DNA of 64,000 bases. It comes from Hyphomicrobiales bacterium (GTDB lineage Bacteria; Pseudomonadota; Alphaproteobacteria; Rhizobiales; Rhizobiaceae). The notes under the pieces are model-generated. The model was not told the origin of the DNA. It worked only from the letters and a program-made list of their open reading frames with translations, and made no database searches. The DNA lies in the NCBI GenBank assembly GCA_900465665.1, contig UBJO01000049.1:62001-126000 (forward strand), in the 5' to 3' direction. Every line of letters starts with the position of its first letter. Positions within the stretch are counted from its first letter, which is position 1. Below are positions 61,593 to 64,000 of this stretch, piece after piece. A program made the translations under genes and the position numbers.

Positions 61593-62075
61593 TCAGACGC
61601 GATGGTAGGGATGGCCGGAGAGGATCGTCACCGCGCGATAAAGCTGCTCGGCGATCAGCGTGCGAACGAGTTGATGCGGCCAGGTCATCTTGCCCAGGCA
61701 CAGCGTTGCGTCGGCCCGATCGTAGAGCGCCGGATCAAGTCCGTCGGCGCCACCGATCGCGATCAACATGTCGCGCTTTCCCTGATCGCGGTAACTGCCG
61801 AGAAGAGTGGCGAAGCCTTCGCTATCGAGCGCCTTGCCGCGCTCGTCGAGGAGAATGAGGATACTGCCGTCCGCCAGCGACTTCTGAAGCATGCCCGCTT
61901 CCTCGCGCTTGCGCGTATCGGCATTGGACGCGCGACTTTCGGCGACTTCGACAACGCGGGAGAATTCGAGGCCGATGGCGGGACCGGCCTTTGCAAAGCG
62001 GTCGAAATAACGCGCCGCAAGATCCTTCTCCGGGCCGGATTTGAGCCGCCCCACGGCAAAAAGACCAACGCGCAT
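61593..62075 (-). CDS. rlmH: 23S rRNA (pseudouridine1915-N3)-methyltransferase
   Basis: SPOUT-class methyltransferase for m3-pseudouridine 1915. 160 residues. MRVGLFAVGRLKSGPEKDL, LLDERGKALDSEGFATLL, LIAIGGADGLDPALYDRAD (SAM-binding knot), LCLGKMTWPHQLVRTLIAEQLYRAVTI and the terminal HPYHRV are all family hallmarks. ATG 62075 removes 12 unsupported residues. It lies 131 bp downstream of rsfS. Confidence 0.96.
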   Translation of the reverse strand: MRVGLFAVGRLKSGPEKDLAARYFDRFAKAGPAIGLEFSRVVEVAESRASNADTRKREEAGMLQKSLADGSILILLDERGKALDSEGFATLLGSYRDQGKRDMLIAIGGADGLDPALYDRADATLCLGKMTWPHQLVRTLIAEQLYRAVTILSGHPYHRV

Positions 62076-62206
62076 GTGTCCGCTCCTGCTATCAGGCTTT
62101 TCGCGGCCCAAAGGTGCCGCAGGCCGGGGCTAAAGCACCGCCGGCCCAATCACAGCCATCTATCAGGCGTCGGACGCAGCGTCCAGACAGCCTGCCAGCT
62201 GGAGTA

Positions 62207-62647
62207 TCAGTGCAGCGTCTCGTCCAGATCGGGAGCCTGCCACATCTTTTCGATGTTGTAGAACTCACGAATTTCGGGACGGAAGACATGCACGATAACA
62301 TCGCCGGTATCGATCAGGATCCAATCGCCGGCATCCTGGCCTTCGACCCGGGCGGAGCCGAAGCCCTCGTCCTTGAGGTCGCTGAGCAGGTGGTCGGCAA
62401 TTGCCATGACATGGCGGCTCGAGCGGCCCGATACCACGACCATGAAGTCGCCGAGCGCCGATTTTCCGGCAATGTCGATGGAAACGATATCTTCAGCTTT
62501 GGAGTCCTCGAGGCTGACGAGGACGGTGTGCAGGGCGCGGGCAGCGGCATCAACGCCACGTTCCGGGCTCTTCGGGACAACGACTTTCGTGCTTCCCTTT
62601 GCGTGTACTGTTGTCAGTGCTTTCCCTTTCTCGGAATGACAAAGCAT
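62207..62647 (-). CDS. rsfS: Ribosome silencing factor RsfS
   Basis: Binds L14 and blocks subunit joining under starvation. About 146 residues, family domain from residue about 40: LEDSKAEDIVSIDIAGKSALGDFMVVVSGRSSRHV, WILIDTGDVIVHVF, and the conserved end FYNIEKMWQAPDL. The start is unclear: ATG 62647 is used, GTG 62692 is longer, and a CTG at 62617 (LTTVHAKG) with GGGAAA upstream would give a compact N terminus. It is upstream of rlmH, a common pairing. Confidence 0.9.
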   Translation of the reverse strand: MLCHSEKGKALTTVHAKGSTKVVVPKSPERGVDAAARALHTVLVSLEDSKAEDIVSIDIAGKSALGDFMVVVSGRSSRHVMAIADHLLSDLKDEGFGSARVEGQDAGDWILIDTGDVIVHVFRPEIREFYNIEKMWQAPDLDETLH

Positions 62648-62853
62648 GCACATCACTGATTTGGCGAACCAAATCACGGTTAAGATAGGCACCGAACCAT
62701 AAATGTTTCAAGACGCCCGCGATCACAAAGCATGAATGCCGGATTTGGCGCGGCAGCAACGGATGGCTCAGCCTCAAGTGCATCCTGCCGGGCTGTGTAC
62801 AGTTGCCGTTGCCCTCAGTAAAGTGATGCTTCGTCCCAGTGCGAAGATTGCAA

Positions 62854-63234
62854 ATGAAAAACACCTTAGAAAACACGCTTGTCCCGGTCCTTCGCATCAG
62901 CTTTCCGCATGAGGATCGCCTTGGGCACGGCAAGATGGAACTGCTGGAGCATATCAGAGAGACCGGCTCGATCTCCGCCGGCGGCCGCGCGATGGACATG
63001 TCCTACCGGCGCGCCTGGCTGCTAGTCAGCGAAATGAACCGGATGTTCAAGCATCCCGTCGTCGAATCCCAGCGCGGCGGCCAAAAGGGCGGCGGCGCGG
63101 CGCTCACGGCGTTCGGCGAGGAACTGCTCGCGCGTTTTCGGCAGATGGAGCAAACGATCCGGGTGACCCTGGCTGACGACCTCGCCTGGCTGGAGAGCAA
63201 CCGCTTGCTCGATGGCACCGAGCCAACCGCTTAG
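62854..63234 (+). CDS. modE: ModE-type molybdate regulator, DNA-binding domain only
   Basis: 126 residues with the ModE winged helix-turn-helix: GKMELLEHIRETGSISAGGRAMDMSYRRAWLLVSEMN, then GGGAALTAFGEELLARFRQME. The C-terminal Mop/TOBE molybdate-sensing domains of E. coli ModE are absent, as in many alphaproteobacteria. It is convergent with modC and their stops overlap by 4 bp. How it senses molybdate is not visible here. Confidence 0.9.
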   Translation: MKNTLENTLVPVLRISFPHEDRLGHGKMELLEHIRETGSISAGGRAMDMSYRRAWLLVSEMNRMFKHPVVESQRGGQKGGGAALTAFGEELLARFRQMEQTIRVTLADDLAWLESNRLLDGTEPTA

Positions 63235-64000
63235 GGCTCCAAAGCAACCGTCTTGATGATTGCGAACACCGGCATGCCCTCGCGCAGCGCCATGCGTTCC
63301 GCCGAGAAACTGGTGATCCGCGACAGGATCGCGTCACCAGCGCAATCGACCGTGACGTCTACGGTCGCATCGTCGGAAGGCGTCACTGCCAGGATCGTAC
63401 CTTCAAGCACGTTGAGCGCGCTGAGACCGTTTGGCCGTTCAGTGGCAAGCATCACGTCGCGCGAGGGAATACGGACACGCACTGCCTTTCCCGGCGCAAG
63501 ACCGGCATCTGGCACATGCAGTCGCACGGTCGTCATCGCAACGGTGGCCAGGCGATGCCGCTCGTCCACGGCCTCCACACGCCCCTGCAGCAAGGCACCC
63601 GCCTCGCGCCGATCAAGCGACGCAGCGGGCAGGCTGAGCACCTCGGTTGCCGCGCCCACGGCCTTCACCCGGCCGTCCTGCATGACGACGACCTGATCGG
63701 CAAGCCGCGCCACTTCGGCCACCGAATGGCTGACATAGACGATCGGAATATCCATCTCGTCGCGCAGACGCTCGAGGAACGGCATCACCTCCGCCTTGCG
63801 CGCTTCGTCGAGCGCGGCAAGCGGCTCATCCATCAAAAGCAGACGCGGCGACGACAAGAGCGCGCGGCCGATCGCCACCCGCTGCTTTTCACCGCCGGAT
63901 AGATGCTCGGGGCTGCGGCCGAGCAGCCTCTCTATATCGAGCAGGCCGACGATCCGCTCAAAGCTCTCCCGTGGCGCCCCCTTCGGCGCGAACCAGCGAC
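63231..64000 (-). CDS. modC: Molybdate ABC transporter ATP-binding protein, 5' end cut by window edge
   Basis: ATPase of the ModABC molybdate importer. The visible part runs from within the ATPase domain (signature LSGGEKQR near 63880-63900, Walker B LLLMDEPLAALDEARK, H-loop VSHSVAEVARLADQ) to the C-terminal TOBE/Mop domain (LNVLEGTILAVTPSDD) that binds molybdate. The Walker A and start lie beyond the right edge. modA and modB are expected just outside. Confidence 0.92.
   Translation of the reverse strand, partial: RWFAPKGAPRESFERIVGLLDIERLLGRSPEHLSGGEKQRVAIGRALLSSPRLLLMDEPLAALDEARKAEVMPFLERLRDEMDIPIVYVSHSVAEVARLADQVVVMQDGRVKAVGAATEVLSLPAASLDRREAGALLQGRVEAVDERHRLATVAMTTVRLHVPDAGLAPGKAVRVRIPSRDVMLATERPNGLSALNVLEGTILAVTPSDDATVDVTVDCAGDAILSRITSFSAERMALREGMPVFAIIKTVALEP

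Noticed and set aside
1..64000. tRNA or rRNA genes, CRISPR arrays, prophage, transposase genes
   Set aside because: I looked through the intergenic stretches for a cloverleaf with a T-loop, evenly spaced repeats or transposase motifs and saw none; a tRNAscan or CRISPR finder run would settle this.

Overview
The window reads as chromosome of an alphaproteobacterium of the Rhizobiaceae (Rhizobium, Agrobacterium or Ensifer type). The evidence is the high GC content, a SAM-II riboswitch in front of metA, a divergent phaAB/phaR pair, an orphan LuxR regulator between pyc and the cyclic beta-1,2-glucan exporter ndvA (the pyc-expR-ndvA order known from Sinorhizobium meliloti), an imuA-imuB-dnaE2 cassette behind a GAAC-N7-GAAC LexA box, and rhizobial-type intergenic palindromes. 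The genes are nearly all core metabolic or housekeeping genes. I see no prophage, insertion sequence, CRISPR array, tRNA or rRNA gene.

Layout. 1-5.3 kb: the end of an M48 protease gene, then the thiamine importer thiBPQ behind a TPP riboswitch. 5.3-13.9 kb: a drug-efflux MFS gene with a divergent MarR gene, ompW with an FNR/FixK box, thiamine pyrophosphokinase, an ABC-F ATPase, small proteins, and an ABCD-type exporter whose ATPase motifs are eroded. 14-19.8 kb: SAM-II/metA, galM, then a GntR-SIS-nagA operon for amino-sugar use and two tiny membrane peptides. 19.8-22.6 kb: phaB, phaA and divergent phaR for polyhydroxybutyrate. 22.6-33 kb: rpmF, a GST, mtgA, ispA, a LysE exporter, ispG, an MFS gene, a DeoR regulator and a three-gene amino-acid ABC importer. 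33-40.2 kb: an intergenic mosaic, pyc, expR, ndvA and a VOC protein. 40.4-47.8 kb: an MHS transporter with a large inserted domain, two PAP2 phosphatases, leuB with a parS-like site at its 3' end, a serine/threonine dehydratase and leuD. 48-55.9 kb: a CitE-like lyase, small genes and the SOS mutasome. 56-62.7 kb: bfd-bfr, rppH, and a cell-envelope and ribosome cluster (YibQ-like protein, ctpA, envC-like gene, rlmH, rsfS). 62.8-64 kb: modE and the end of modC.

How the parts work together. Vitamin B1 is handled by uptake (thiBPQ) and phosphorylation (thiN). Methionine synthesis starts at metA and is sensed by SAM-II. GlcNAc-6-P is deacetylated by NagA and probably deaminated by the SIS protein. 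Acetyl-CoA flows to PHB through phaA/phaB under PhaR. DNA damage induces imuA-imuB-dnaE2. The envC-like, ctpA and yibQ-like genes form a cell-wall maturation block.

I found no convincing wholly new system. The strongest oddities are the eroded ABC ATPase at 12-13.9 kb, the parS-like site at 44.0 kb, the probably leaderless self-repressed gntR, the 14-bp tandem triplication that uncoupled thiB from thiP, and the inverted-repeat mosaic at 33.0-33.3 kb.
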